Source: Mesorhizobium_B sp035998495
GTDB taxonomy: Bacteria > Pseudomonadota > Alphaproteobacteria > Rhizobiales > Rhizobiaceae
DNA: 64,000 bases
Direction: 5' to 3'
NCBI GenBank assembly: GCA_035998495.1
Contig: DASYHP010000024.1
Coordinates: 124,001-188,000, forward strand
The notes beneath the pieces were generated by a model. The model worked only from the letters and a program-made list of their open reading frames with translations. It was not told the origin of the DNA and made no database searches. Made by a program: the position numbers and the translations under genes. Positions within the stretch are counted from its first letter, which is position 1. The number at the start of each line of letters is the position of its first letter. Shown in pieces: positions 43,907 to 53,148 of the stretch.

Positions 43907-46357
43907 CTACACCCTCACCCGCTCCGACTTGGGATCGTACATCGGTTTGAGCGACGCATCGGCGGGAAAACGCTCGCCGGCGATCTCGATGGCGAAGGAG
44001 GAGGAAAGCAGGTCGGACTCGGATTCGCCCAGACAGGGGACGTAACCCAGGCCGATCGCGCCGCCCAGCGCGTGGCCGTAATTGCCCGAGGTGATGGTGC
44101 CCACGATCCTGCCGTCGCGCACGATCGCCTCGTTGTGGAAGAGCAGCGGCGTAGGCTCGCGCAGGCGGAACTGGACGAGACGGCGGTCGAGCCCCTGGTT
44201 CTGCTTGCGCTGAACGGCGTCGCGGCCGATGAACTCGCCCTTGCCGAGCTTCACCGCAAAGCCGAGACCGGCCTCGAGCACATGGTCCTCGTCGGTGATG
44301 TCGTGGCCGAAATGGCGGAACGCCTTTTCGATGCGGCAGGAATCGAGAGTGTGGAGACCGCAGAGCTTCAGGCCGAGATCGGTGCCGGCCTCTTCGATCC
44401 GCTCGAAGACATGGGCCGCCTGGTCGGTGGGCACATAAAGCTCCCAGCCGAGCTCGCCCACATAGGTCACACGGTGCGCGCGCGCCGTGCCCCAGCCGAT
44501 CTCGATGTCCTGGAAGGTGCCGAAGGGGTTGTTGGCGTTCGAGAAATCGTTGGGGCTCACGCGGCTTATCACGTCGCGGGATTTCGGCCCCATCAGCACC
44601 AGCACGCTTTCGGCCGCCGAGACATCGGTGATGACGGCGAACATGTCGCCCACATGCCGCTTGAGCCAAGCGAGGTCGCGCCGCAGCGTCGCGCCGGGCA
44701 CGACGAGCAGATAAGCCGTCTCGGACAGTCGTGTCACGGTCAGGTCGGACTCGATGCCGCCGCGCTCGTTCAGCATCTGGGTGTAGACGATGCGGCCAGC
44801 CGCCACGTCCATGTCGTTGGCGCAGACCTTCTGGAGGAACGCGCAGGCGTCGCGGCCCTCGACCCTGATCTTGCCAAATGAGGTCATGTCGAAGAGGCCG
44901 ACATTTTCGCGCACCGCCATGTGCTCGTCGCGCTGATTGTCGAACCAGTTCTGCCGCCACCAGCTATAGCGGTAGTCCTGCTCCTGCCCCGGCTTGGCGA
45001 ACCAGTTGGCGCGCTCCCAGCCCGCCACCTCGCCGAACACCGCGCCTCGCGCCTTCAAGTGCTCGTGGAGCGGCGAGCGGCGAACGCCGCGGGCGCTTGC
45101 CATCTGGCGATAAGGGAAGTGGTCGGCATAGAGGAGACCCAGCGTTTCCGAGACGCGCTCGCGCAGGTAGGCGCGGTTCTTCTGGAAATTTTGGGCGCGG
45201 CGGATATCCACGTCCCACAGGTCGAAAGGTGGCTCGCCGTCCTCCATCCACTGGGCCAGCGCCATGCCCGCTCCGCCCGAGGACACGATGCCGATAGAGT
45301 TGTAGCCGGCCGCCACCCAATAGCCGGAGAGTTCCGGCGCCTCGCCCAGATAGTAGCGGTCGTCCGGGGTGAAGCTTTCGGGGCCGTTGAAGAAGGTGTG
45401 GATGCCGGCTTCCGCCAGCATGGGCATCCGCCTCACGCCCATTTCCAGGATGGGCTCGAAATGGGCGAAATCCTCCGGGAGCTGGTCGAAGCAGAAGTCT
45501 TCGCGGACGCGCTCGCCGACCGGCGGCCAGGGTTTCGCCACCGGCTCGAAGGCCCCCAGCATCATCTTGCCGGCGTCTTCCTTGTAGTAGGCGCACTCGT
45601 CGGGCACGCGCAGCACCGGCAGGCGGGAAAGGCCGGGGATCGGCTCGGTGACGAGATAGAAATGCTCGCAGGCATGCAGCGGAAGCGCCACCCCGTTCTG
45701 CTCGGCGAGATCGCGCGCCCAGAGCCCGGCGCAGTTGACCACGGCCTCGCATTGAATCGTGCCGCGCTCGTCGCCGCGTTGCCAGGAGACGCCCGTCACG
45801 CGGCCGCGTTCCGCATGGATGGCCGTGACCTTGACGTTCTCCGCGACCAAGGCCCCCCGGGCGCGGGCGCCCTTGGCGAGCGCCATGGCGATGTTGGCCG
45901 GGTCGCACTGGCCGTCGAGCGGCAGATGCACCGCGCCCACCACGTCGTCCGTGTGGAGATGCGGGTACATCTCCTTAACCTCGGAAGGGGAAATCTCCCT
46001 CACGTCCACGTCGAACGCGCGGGCGAGCGAGGCCGAGCGCAGGATCTCGTGATGACGCTCCTTCGTCAGCGCCACGGTGATCGAGCCCACCTGGCGCATG
46101 CCGGTGGCGACGCCGGTCTCGGCTTCGAGCTTCGTGTAGAGATCGGCCGAATATTTCGCGAGCCGCGTCATGTTGCGCGTGCCGCGGAGCTGGCCGACAA
46201 GCCCGGCCGCGTGCCAGGTGGTGCCTGAGGTCAACTGCTTGCGCTCGAGCAGCACCACCTCCGTCCAGCCGAGCTTGGCTAGGTGGTAGGCCACCGAGCA
46301 GCCGGACACGCCGCCGCCGATGACGACGACGCGGGCGTTTTGGGGAAGCGTGGTCAT
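43907..46357 (-). CDS. FAD-oxidoreductase/GcvT fusion, dimethylglycine/sarcosine dehydrogenase-like (copy 1)
   Basis: The 816-residue protein has an N-terminal DAO domain with VVVIGGGVSGCSVAYHLAKLGW and the LTSGTTWHAAGL segment, in which the His corresponds to the residue that carries covalent FAD in mammalian dimethylglycine dehydrogenase. It also has a central FAO_M-type region and a C-terminal aminomethyltransferase (GcvT) fold of about 370 residues ending PMYDPKSERVRV. Such proteins oxidise N-methyl groups and pass the one-carbon unit to tetrahydrofolate. ATG 46357 overlaps the aminotransferase stop; the open frame farther upstream is a by-product of high GC. Confidence 0.9.
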   Translation of the reverse strand: MTTLPQNARVVVIGGGVSGCSVAYHLAKLGWTEVVLLERKQLTSGTTWHAAGLVGQLRGTRNMTRLAKYSADLYTKLEAETGVATGMRQVGSITVALTKERHHEILRSASLARAFDVDVREISPSEVKEMYPHLHTDDVVGAVHLPLDGQCDPANIAMALAKGARARGALVAENVKVTAIHAERGRVTGVSWQRGDERGTIQCEAVVNCAGLWARDLAEQNGVALPLHACEHFYLVTEPIPGLSRLPVLRVPDECAYYKEDAGKMMLGAFEPVAKPWPPVGERVREDFCFDQLPEDFAHFEPILEMGVRRMPMLAEAGIHTFFNGPESFTPDDRYYLGEAPELSGYWVAAGYNSIGIVSSGGAGMALAQWMEDGEPPFDLWDVDIRRAQNFQKNRAYLRERVSETLGLLYADHFPYRQMASARGVRRSPLHEHLKARGAVFGEVAGWERANWFAKPGQEQDYRYSWWRQNWFDNQRDEHMAVRENVGLFDMTSFGKIRVEGRDACAFLQKVCANDMDVAAGRIVYTQMLNERGGIESDLTVTRLSETAYLLVVPGATLRRDLAWLKRHVGDMFAVITDVSAAESVLVLMGPKSRDVISRVSPNDFSNANNPFGTFQDIEIGWGTARAHRVTYVGELGWELYVPTDQAAHVFERIEEAGTDLGLKLCGLHTLDSCRIEKAFRHFGHDITDEDHVLEAGLGFAVKLGKGEFIGRDAVQRKQNQGLDRRLVQFRLREPTPLLFHNEAIVRDGRIVGTITSGNYGHALGGAIGLGYVPCLGESESDLLSSSFAIEIAGERFPADASLKPMYDPKSERVRV

Positions 46358-47535
46358 GCCGCCTTCCTGCGATAGGAGGAGATGAAGCGCTGGAGCCGCG
46401 CTGCCGCCTCGCGCAGGGTGGCGTCGGGCTGGCAGAGGCTCAAGCGGACATGGCCGGCCGCCGCCTCGCCGAAGGAGGAGCCGGGCATCACGGCCAGTTT
46501 CTCGGCCTCCAGCAGCGCCCAGGCGAAAGCCTCGTCGTCGGGCTCCACGCCGCTCACGTCGAGCATGGCATACATTCCGCCCTCGGAGCCGCGCAAGCTG
46601 ACTTGGTTCATGCCGCGCACGGCGTCGATCATGATCTTTCGCCGCGCGCCGTAGCGCTCGGCGATCTCGCTCACGCCAAACTCGCCTTCCAGCGCTTCGA
46701 CGGCCGCGCGGCTCACGAAATCCGGTAGGCCATAGGTTGTGACGAGGTTCAGCCCCGTGAGCAGGGTCACGATCTCGGCCGGCGCGGTCAGCCAGCCGAT
46801 GCGCCAGCCTGTCATGCCGTGGCTCTTTGACATCGAATTTACCACGAGGGTCCGCTCGGCCATGCCGGGCAAGGCGCGCGGGGAAAGGTGCTTGCCGTCG
46901 CAGAGCGTCCAATAGACCTCGTCGGAGATCACCCACAGGTCGCGCGAGCGGGCGAGCTCGGCGATGTCCTCCAGCGTTGTCCGCGAGTAGATCGCGCCGG
47001 TGGGGTTGTTCGGCGTGTTGAGGAGGATTGTTCGCGTGTTGGGCTCAAGCGCCTTCTCGATGGCCTCCGCGCGAGGCTGGAACCCGTCCTCGGCGCGGGC
47101 TTCGACCACGGTGAAGCCGACGCCGTTGGCGCGGAACGTGCCGGGATACGTCGCGTAATAGGGGCCGACCACGACCGCATGACCTCCCGTGTCCACCGCG
47201 GCATGGACGGCGGCGAAGAGGGCCGCCTGCCCGCCGGGCGCGGCGATCACTTGCCCGGCGCTGGTCTCGACGCCCGTGCAGCGGGTGGAGACTTTCGCCA
47301 TGGCTTCGCGCAGGCGCGGGATGCCGGGGAGGTCGGTGTAGTGATGGTGGCCTTCGCGGACCATCCGCACCGCGGCCTCGACCGTGGGTTCGGGCGTGGG
47401 GAAATCGTGGTCGCCGGCGGTGAGCATGATGATCGGCTCGCCGGCTTGCCTTCGCTGCGACGCGGCGAAATGGACCTCCCAACCGTCCTTGCCCGAAGGC
47501 AGGATGCCGGAAACGCGGGATGAGGGGTGGGGCAT
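46354..47535 (-). CDS. PLP-dependent aminotransferase, class I/II
   Basis: The 393-residue fold-type I enzyme shows APGGQAALFAAVHAA, LNTPNNPTGAIYSR, DLWVISDEVYWTLCDG and the Schiff-base Lys in VNSMSKSHGMTGWRIGW, with the substrate-carboxylate Arg in GHVRLSLC. The substrate is unknown; aspartate-aminotransferase-like members are broad. The start at ATG 47535 is preceded by a repeat-filled spacer. It is coupled by ATGA overlap to the downstream FAD/GcvT gene, so the two likely act in one pathway. Confidence 0.9.
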   Translation of the reverse strand: MPHPSSRVSGILPSGKDGWEVHFAASQRRQAGEPIIMLTAGDHDFPTPEPTVEAAVRMVREGHHHYTDLPGIPRLREAMAKVSTRCTGVETSAGQVIAAPGGQAALFAAVHAAVDTGGHAVVVGPYYATYPGTFRANGVGFTVVEARAEDGFQPRAEAIEKALEPNTRTILLNTPNNPTGAIYSRTTLEDIAELARSRDLWVISDEVYWTLCDGKHLSPRALPGMAERTLVVNSMSKSHGMTGWRIGWLTAPAEIVTLLTGLNLVTTYGLPDFVSRAAVEALEGEFGVSEIAERYGARRKIMIDAVRGMNQVSLRGSEGGMYAMLDVSGVEPDDEAFAWALLEAEKLAVMPGSSFGEAAAGHVRLSLCQPDATLREAAARLQRFISSYRRKAA

Positions 47536-47587
47536 GGGATCAGGTCCGGGTGCGGTTTTGGCCTGCCGAAGCAGCCAATGGTGAGGC

Positions 47588-47654
47588 TCTCCCCTTCTCC
47601 CCTTGTGGGAGAAGGTGGATCGGCGCGTCAGCGCCGAGACGGATGAGGGGTGTT
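47588..47654 (+). repeat. RIME-like repeat, copy D1
   Basis: It contains CTCTCCCCTTCTCCCCTTGT, the inner module GGATCGGCGCG-TCAG-CGCCGAGACGG, and ends GATGAGGGGTGTTGG. The inner module is shared with copy B at 53061-53091. Confidence 0.75.
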
Positions 47655-47720
47655 GGAAGAAATGGGACAGCGGAGGCTGGGTGTCGATCAGCGCCCATTC
47701 TGATTGGCGTCGCGCTCCGT

Positions 47721-47796
47721 CCAGCACCCCTCATCCGGCCGTCCTTCCGCTTCGCTTCAGGTCGGCCCCCTTCTCCCACAAGGGGAGAAGGGGGAG
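47721..47796 (-). repeat. RIME-like repeat, copy D2 (inverted relative to D1)
   Basis: It runs from CCAGCACCCCTCATCCGG to CCCTTCTCCCACAAGGGG and is the inverse of D1. The D1/D2 pair fills the 290-base spacer between the second FAD/GcvT gene and the aminotransferase gene, and may reduce transcription into the latter. Confidence 0.75.
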
Positions 47797-47825
47797 CCAA
47801 GCTTGCCAGCGCCACTGCTCAAGCA

Positions 47826-50279
47826 TCAGCCTCGCAGCCTCTCGTTCTCAGGATCCCACAGCGGGCGGTCGGGCTGCACGGTGGCGGGGAACATCTCGCC
47901 GAAGATCTCCACCTCTACCTTCGCGCCGGGCTCGGCCAGCTCCGTCTTGAGCATGCCGAGCGCGATGCTCTTCTGTGTCCGAAAGCCCCAGCCCCCCGAG
48001 GTGGTCTCGCCGACGAGCCTGCCGTCGCGCCAGAGGTTCGACATGGTGGGCGCGTCGAACTCGCCGGGGGCGTCGAGCGTCAGCGTCACGAATCGCTTCC
48101 TCACGCCCTGCTGCTTCTCGTTGAGCAGCGCCTGGCGGCCCTTGAAGGCCGGCTTCTCCCACTTCACGAAACGCTCCAGGCCGGATTGCAGCACCGTGTA
48201 GTCGGTGGAAAGGTCCTGCTTCCACGCGCGATAGCCCTTCTCCAGGCGAAGCGAGTCGAGCGCCCACATGCCGAAGGGTTTGAGGCCGTGCCGCTGGCCG
48301 ACCTGCCAGACCGCGTCGAACACGGTCTCGGTGTCCTCGACCTTGGTGTGGATTTCCCAGCCGAGCTCGCCGGCGAAGGACACGCGCACGAGCTGGCACC
48401 AGCGGCCGCCGACCTTGGCGCTCTGATGCGTGAGCCAGGGGCGGTGGGTGTCGGCGTCGGACGCCTCGCCAAGAATCTTCCGCGCGTTCGGCCCGGACAG
48501 GATCTGGCAGGTGAAGCTGTCGGTGACGTTCTCGACCTGGATCTGAGAATTCTCGGGCAAGTGGTTCACCAACCACTCGTAATCGTGCCATTCGGCGACC
48601 GCGGCGGTGATGAGGAAGAAGAGGTTCTCCTCCAGCGCCATGACCGACATTTCGGTGACCACCCGCCCGCCCTCGTCGGCGAAATAGGCTAGGCCGATCC
48701 GCCCAGGCTTCGGGGCCAGGCCGGTGATCATCTCCGACAGCCATTCGCGCGCGCCCTCGCCCGACACGCGGAAGCGGGAGAAACCGGGGAGGTCCAGGAT
48801 GCCGGCGGCATCCCGCACCGCCAGGCATTCCTCGCGCACACGGGTGTGCCAGGGGCCTTCACGGCGGAAGGTTTCCGTCGCTTCCAGGGAGGTGTCGTCG
48901 CCGGGTTGGGCGTACCACAGCGCGCGCTCCCAGCCATTATACGGGCCGAACTGCGCGCCCATGCGCTCGAGCCGCCCCTGCAGGGGCGAAAGCTTGCGGT
49001 TGCGCCCTGCCGGCCAGGCCTTGCACGGGAACTGGATCGCGTATTCGTCCCCATAGATTTCCAGCCCCTTCGCCACGGCATAGTCGTGTGCCGAGGCGAA
49101 GCTCGTGAAGCGGCGCGGGTCGCAGGACCACATGTCCCATTCGGTGCGCCCCTCCGTTACCCACTCGGCCAGCACCTTTCCGGCGCCGCCGGCCTGGGCG
49201 ATGCCGAAGGTGAAGACGCAGGCCTCGAAGGCGTTGGGCACGCCCGGCATGGGGCCGATCAGCGGGTTGCCATCCGGCGCATAGGGGATCGGGCCGTTGA
49301 TGACCTTGGAAAGGCCTGCCGTGGCGAGGATCGGCACGCGCGCAACCGCGTCGTCGAGATAGTGTTCGAGCCGTTCGAGATCGTCGGGGAAGAGCTGGAA
49401 GGAGAAATCCTCCGGCATGGGGTCTGAAGGCGTGGCCCAGTGGGCGCGGCCGTTGCGCTCGTAGGGGCCTAGGTTCATGCCGGCCTTCTCCTGGCGCAGA
49501 TAATAGGACGTGTCCACATCGCGCAGCAGCGGCAGCTTGCGGCCCGCCTCGCGCGTCCAGGCCGCGAGCTCCGGGATCTCCTCGAAGAGGATGTATTGAT
49601 GGCTCATCACCATCATCGGCACGTCACGCCCGAACATCCGTCCCACTTCCTGGGCGCGGTAGCCGGCCGCGTTGACAACGTATTCGCAGCGCACCTCGCC
49701 CTTGGGCGTGGAGACGACCCATTCGTGGCGATCGCGCCGCACCCCCGTCACCGGGCAGAAGCGCTCGATGCGCGCGCCCAAATCCCGCGCGCCCTTAGCG
49801 AGCGCCTGGGTGAGCTGGGCGGGGTCGATGTCGCCGTCGTTCGGGTCGAAGAGCGCGCCCTTGAGGTCGTGCGTCTCGATGAAGGGATAGCGGCGCTTGA
49901 TCTCGTCCGTGCCGATCACCTCCAGCGCCATGCCTTGGGAGCGGCCCATGCCCATCGCGCGCCGGAACTCCTGCATGCGCTCCTCGCTATGCGCGAGGCG
50001 GATGGAGCCCGTGACGTGATAGTTCATGGGGTAGTCCACGGCCTCGGCGAGCCCGCGGTAGAGCTCGGCCCCATAGCGCTGCATGTTCATCAGCGACCAG
50101 GAGGTGGAGAAGGTCGGGCAGTTGCCGGCCGCGTGCCAAGTGGAGCCCGAGGTCAGCTCGTTCTTCTCCAGGAGCAGGCAGTCGGTCCAGCCGGCCTTGG
50201 CGAGATGGTAGAGCGCCGACGCGCCCACCGCGCCGCCGCCGATGATCACCACGCGGGCCTGGGAGGGGAGTTGGGACAT
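47826..50279 (-). CDS. FAD-oxidoreductase/GcvT fusion, dimethylglycine/sarcosine dehydrogenase-like (copy 2)
   Basis: The 817 residues have the same layout as copy 1: VVIIGGGAVGASALYHLAKAGW, LTSGSTWHAAGNCPTFSTSW (likely FAD-linked His), a middle region, and a GcvT domain ending RPLWDPENERLRG. Here the residues after WHAAG differ (NCPTF rather than LVGQL or LLPLF), which hints at a different substrate. It starts 10 bases after the XRE-cupin regulator gene, so it is the first enzyme gene of that operon. Confidence 0.9.
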   Translation of the reverse strand: MSQLPSQARVVIIGGGAVGASALYHLAKAGWTDCLLLEKNELTSGSTWHAAGNCPTFSTSWSLMNMQRYGAELYRGLAEAVDYPMNYHVTGSIRLAHSEERMQEFRRAMGMGRSQGMALEVIGTDEIKRRYPFIETHDLKGALFDPNDGDIDPAQLTQALAKGARDLGARIERFCPVTGVRRDRHEWVVSTPKGEVRCEYVVNAAGYRAQEVGRMFGRDVPMMVMSHQYILFEEIPELAAWTREAGRKLPLLRDVDTSYYLRQEKAGMNLGPYERNGRAHWATPSDPMPEDFSFQLFPDDLERLEHYLDDAVARVPILATAGLSKVINGPIPYAPDGNPLIGPMPGVPNAFEACVFTFGIAQAGGAGKVLAEWVTEGRTEWDMWSCDPRRFTSFASAHDYAVAKGLEIYGDEYAIQFPCKAWPAGRNRKLSPLQGRLERMGAQFGPYNGWERALWYAQPGDDTSLEATETFRREGPWHTRVREECLAVRDAAGILDLPGFSRFRVSGEGAREWLSEMITGLAPKPGRIGLAYFADEGGRVVTEMSVMALEENLFFLITAAVAEWHDYEWLVNHLPENSQIQVENVTDSFTCQILSGPNARKILGEASDADTHRPWLTHQSAKVGGRWCQLVRVSFAGELGWEIHTKVEDTETVFDAVWQVGQRHGLKPFGMWALDSLRLEKGYRAWKQDLSTDYTVLQSGLERFVKWEKPAFKGRQALLNEKQQGVRKRFVTLTLDAPGEFDAPTMSNLWRDGRLVGETTSGGWGFRTQKSIALGMLKTELAEPGAKVEVEIFGEMFPATVQPDRPLWDPENERLRG

Positions 50280-50289
50280 CTGATCGACC

Positions 50290-50892
50290 TCAATACACCG
50301 GCGGGGACACGACCCAGATCACGACGGCGGGCTCCGCGCCGGGGTTGCGCCAGCGGAAGGGCTTCTCCCTGAACCGGAAGCTGTCGCCGGGGGAGAGCTT
50401 GTGCCATGCGCCGTCGATCTCGATGTCGAAGCGGCCGGACACGAGATAGCCCGCCTCCTCCGTTGCGCGAAGCGCAGGGGCGGCGAGTTCCGCGCCGCCT
50501 GCGAACTCCGAACGCAAAATTTCGAAGCCGCCGCCGAGGTCGGGCGACAAGAGCTCCTCCGCCAGCCCTGAATCGCTTGATCCCAGCCGCCGGCGACGGT
50601 CGGCGCGCACGATCACGCCGCGCTCGGCCTCGCTCGCCGCCTCATGCGCGAAAAAGAGCGACAGCGGCACGCCGAGGAGCCGCGCCATCGCCGAAAGATC
50701 GGCGATCGAAGGCGAGGAGATGCCGCGCTCCACCTGGCTGGCCCAGCCGACCGAACGGCCGAGCTTCAGCGCCACCTCCTGAAGCGTCAGCCCGCGCGCC
50801 TTGCGCAGCGCGCGCAGATCCTGCGCCAGAAGTTGGCCCGCGCCGAGCAGTTCGGGTAGATCGGTGGCGTGGGACTGCAATCGGCGTTCCAT
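50290..50892 (-). CDS. XRE-cupin transcriptional regulator
   Basis: The 200-residue regulator has an XRE-type helix-turn-helix (ALRKARGLTLQEVALKLGRS with VGWASQVERG as recognition part) at about residues 25-80 and a C-terminal cupin sensor domain (VSGRFDIEIDGAWHKLSPGD). Such regulators often control breakdown of amines or amino acids, sensing the substrate in the cupin. ATG 50892 is chosen because the HTH begins soon after; the frame is open upstream through the nitroreductase region. It is first in an operon with FAD/GcvT copy 2, the aminotransferase and FAD/GcvT copy 1. Confidence 0.9.
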   Translation of the reverse strand: MERRLQSHATDLPELLGAGQLLAQDLRALRKARGLTLQEVALKLGRSVGWASQVERGISSPSIADLSAMARLLGVPLSLFFAHEAASEAERGVIVRADRRRRLGSSDSGLAEELLSPDLGGGFEILRSEFAGGAELAAPALRATEEAGYLVSGRFDIEIDGAWHKLSPGDSFRFREKPFRWRNPGAEPAVVIWVVSPPVY

Positions 50893-50903
50893 GAAAAAAT
50901 CGA

Positions 50904-50950
50904 GAAATGTTTCAGTAGTGGTCGCGAAGATTTCCGACAAGACAGAAATC
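50904..50950. promoter_or_regulatory. Palindromes between XRE regulator and nitroreductase genes
   Basis: GAAA-TG-TTTC (50904-50913) and GATTTC-N10-GAAATC (50929-50950) lie in the divergent promoter region. Both share the GAAAT/ATTTC half-site, so they may be binding sites of the XRE-cupin regulator, just upstream of its own start. Confidence 0.45.
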
Positions 50951-51052
50951 GTTATGCCAGTGGAGCCCGTCGGGCCTTGCCGCCTGGCCTCCCGCAATGC
51001 GAAGGCTAGCGCAAAAGCCGGCGGGTGGGCCGGTACTGAAAGCGGGGCCGAG

Positions 51053-51757
51053 ATGCTGGCACGCAAGCCGAACCTGGATTTCACCGTGAGCCTCGTGGAC
51101 GAGGCGATTCTGTCGCGCCGCTCGGTGCGCGCCTTCCTGCCCGATCCGGTGGACGAAGCCGTCGTGCGCGACATCCTCGAAGTCGCGGCCCGCGCGCCGT
51201 CGGGCACCAACATGCAGCCCTGGCGCGCCTATGTCCTGACGGGCGAGATCAAGGAACGCCTGTCGCAGGCCATCCTCCAAAGCGGCATCCGCGCGGAGAA
51301 GGTCGAGTGGGACGAGTACAAATACTATCCTGACCAGTTCTTCGAGCCCTACCAGTCGCGGCGGCGCGCCGTGGGTTACGATCTTTACGGTCTGCTCGGG
51401 ATCGGCCGGCGCGAGGTCGAGCGCATGCGCGAGCAGCACGACCGCAACTTCACGTTCTTCGACGCGCCGGTCGGCATGATCTTCACCATCGACCGGCGGC
51501 TCAACAAGGGCTCCTGGATCGATTACGGCATGTTCCTGCAGAACATCATGATCGCCGCGCGGGGCAGGGGCTTGCACACCTGCCCGCAAGCCGCCTTCGC
51601 GCCCTACCATCGCCAGATCCGGCCGGTTCTGGGCCTGGCCGACGAAGAGGTCGTCGTCTGCGGCATGGCGCTGGGCTATGAGGACGCCGCCCAGCCGGAG
51701 AACGCGCTGCGCACGACGCGCGCGCCGCTCGGAGAATGGGCGTCCTTCCTGAAGTAG
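51053..51757 (+). CDS. Nitroreductase-family FMN oxidoreductase
   Basis: The product has about 234 residues and shows DEAILSRRSVRAFLPDPVDE with the FMN-binding Arg pair, AARAPSGTNMQPWRAYVLTG, and the C-terminal CGMALGYEDAAQPEN. It uses NAD(P)H to reduce nitro groups, quinones or other acceptors; the physiological substrate is unknown. ATG 51053 is preferred since the family begins about 10 residues before ILSRRSVR. ATG 50954 would add 33 residues without family likeness and lies next to the palindromes. It is divergent from the XRE-cupin operon. Confidence 0.88.
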   Translation: MLARKPNLDFTVSLVDEAILSRRSVRAFLPDPVDEAVVRDILEVAARAPSGTNMQPWRAYVLTGEIKERLSQAILQSGIRAEKVEWDEYKYYPDQFFEPYQSRRRAVGYDLYGLLGIGRREVERMREQHDRNFTFFDAPVGMIFTIDRRLNKGSWIDYGMFLQNIMIAARGRGLHTCPQAAFAPYHRQIRPVLGLADEEVVVCGMALGYEDAAQPENALRTTRAPLGEWASFLK

Positions 51758-51790
51758 GCTTTCCCATCTTGGGTTCGAAGGAGCGGCCGC

Positions 51791-52858
51791 GTGGGCGCTG
51801 GGCAGCATGTGATCGTGGTCGGCGCGGGCATCGTCGGCGCGTCGATCGCTTGGCACCTCGCCCGGGCCGGGGCGCGCGTGACGGTGGTGGACGCAGGCGG
51901 GGGCGGCGGGCTCGCCACGCCGCGCTCCTGGGCCTGGATCAATGCGAGCTGGGGCAATCCGGAGCCGTATTTTCGGCTTCGCATCCGATCGATGCGCGAA
52001 TGGCGGCGGCTGGAAGGCGAGGTTTCCGATCTCGCCGTCAACTGGTGCGGCGGGCTCTTATGGGATCTGCCGCCGGTCGAGCTTGAACGCTTCATCTTCG
52101 AGCACGCCTCCTGGGGCTACGGCATCCGCCTCGTGGAGCGCGAGGAGGCTTTGCTGCTGGAGCCTATGCTCAAGCACCCGCCGCAGAAGGCCGCGCATGT
52201 GCCGGAAGAAGGGGCGGTGGAGCCGGCCGAGGCCGCGCTCACGCTTCTGCGCGACGCCGAAAGGCGGGGCGCCTTGCTCCGGCTGGGCATCGAGGCCAAG
52301 GGGCTCGCCTCAGCCGGCGCGCGCGTCATCGGCGTCGAGACCGGGGGAGGGCGGATTGAGGCCGACCATGTCGTGCTCGCCGCGGGCGTGGCGACCGCAA
52401 AGCTCGCGGAGAGCGTGGGTGTGGCCGTGCCGCTGGACGCGCCGGCCGGCCTGCTCATCGCGACGGAGCCCGCGGATCGGCTCCTGAACGGGCTCGTGCT
52501 CGCGCCGGAGCTTCACATGCGCCAACTGCCTGACGGACGCATCCTGGCCGGCACCGATTTCGGCGGCGCGGACCCCGGCGCGGATCCCGACAATGCCGCC
52601 GCCGAGCTATTCGCTGCATTGCAGGAGGCGCTCAAGGCCGAGCTTCGCTTCGGCCGCCACGGGGTTGGGCACCGGCCGACGCCGCGCGACGGGTTCCCGA
52701 TCGTCGGGCCGGCGCAAGGGGCGGAAGGGCTCACCCTTGCCGTCACCCATTCCGGCGTGACGCTCGCGCCGGCGCTGGGCCTGTTCGTGGCCGACGAGGT
52801 GTTGACCGGCCGCCGCGACCCGCTGCTGGCGCCCTATGGGCTGGAGCGGTTCGGGTAA
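51791..52858 (+). CDS. DAO-type FAD-dependent oxidoreductase
   Basis: The product has 355 residues and a GTG start. The dinucleotide motif is VIVVGAGIVGASIAWHLARAGARVTVVDAG, and the C-terminal FAD contact region reads RPTPRDGFPIVGPAQGAEGL. It resembles glycine/D-amino-acid and sarcosine oxidases but has no covalent-FAD Cys at the usual place. It starts 33 bases after the nitroreductase gene and is likely co-transcribed. It could handle an N-methyl amino acid in the same pathway as the FAD/GcvT proteins. Confidence 0.88.
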   Translation: MGAGQHVIVVGAGIVGASIAWHLARAGARVTVVDAGGGGGLATPRSWAWINASWGNPEPYFRLRIRSMREWRRLEGEVSDLAVNWCGGLLWDLPPVELERFIFEHASWGYGIRLVEREEALLLEPMLKHPPQKAAHVPEEGAVEPAEAALTLLRDAERRGALLRLGIEAKGLASAGARVIGVETGGGRIEADHVVLAAGVATAKLAESVGVAVPLDAPAGLLIATEPADRLLNGLVLAPELHMRQLPDGRILAGTDFGGADPGADPDNAAAELFAALQEALKAELRFGRHGVGHRPTPRDGFPIVGPAQGAEGLTLAVTHSGVTLAPALGLFVADEVLTGRRDPLLAPYGLERFG

Positions 52859-52886
52859 GCTGCGTGACGTCGACCGGGCGCTGCGG

Positions 52887-53100
52887 AACGCCCCCTCACC
52901 GTGTCGCCCTTACGCTTTCGCGATGAGGCGATCCACCCTGCGCGACGGCGATCGACACCTCTGTGTCGATCGCTGCTCGTTGCTTCGACCCCACTTCCGT
53001 GGGGGCGAGGAACCGTGGCCGCAAAGTGAGCGCCTTCCTCGCCCCGCATCGCGGGGGAGAGGTGGATCGGCGCGGTACGCGCCGAGACGGTGAGGGGGCC
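52887..53100. repeat. RIME-like intergenic repeat, copy B
   Basis: The element begins near ACGCCCCCTCACCG and ends GACGGTGAGGGGG. Its central hairpin, GCGATCGACAC (52948-52958), loop CTCT, GTGTCGATCGC (52963-52973), corresponds to that of copy A, with two base pairs changed on both arms. The module GGATCGGCGCG-GTAC-GCGCCGAGACGG is like that in D1. It fills the 290-base spacer between convergent genes. Confidence 0.75.
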
Positions 53101-53148
53101 GCGGCCTGGAACCTGATGTGCAGCCCCGCGTGCCCGCCTAGCGGCGGC

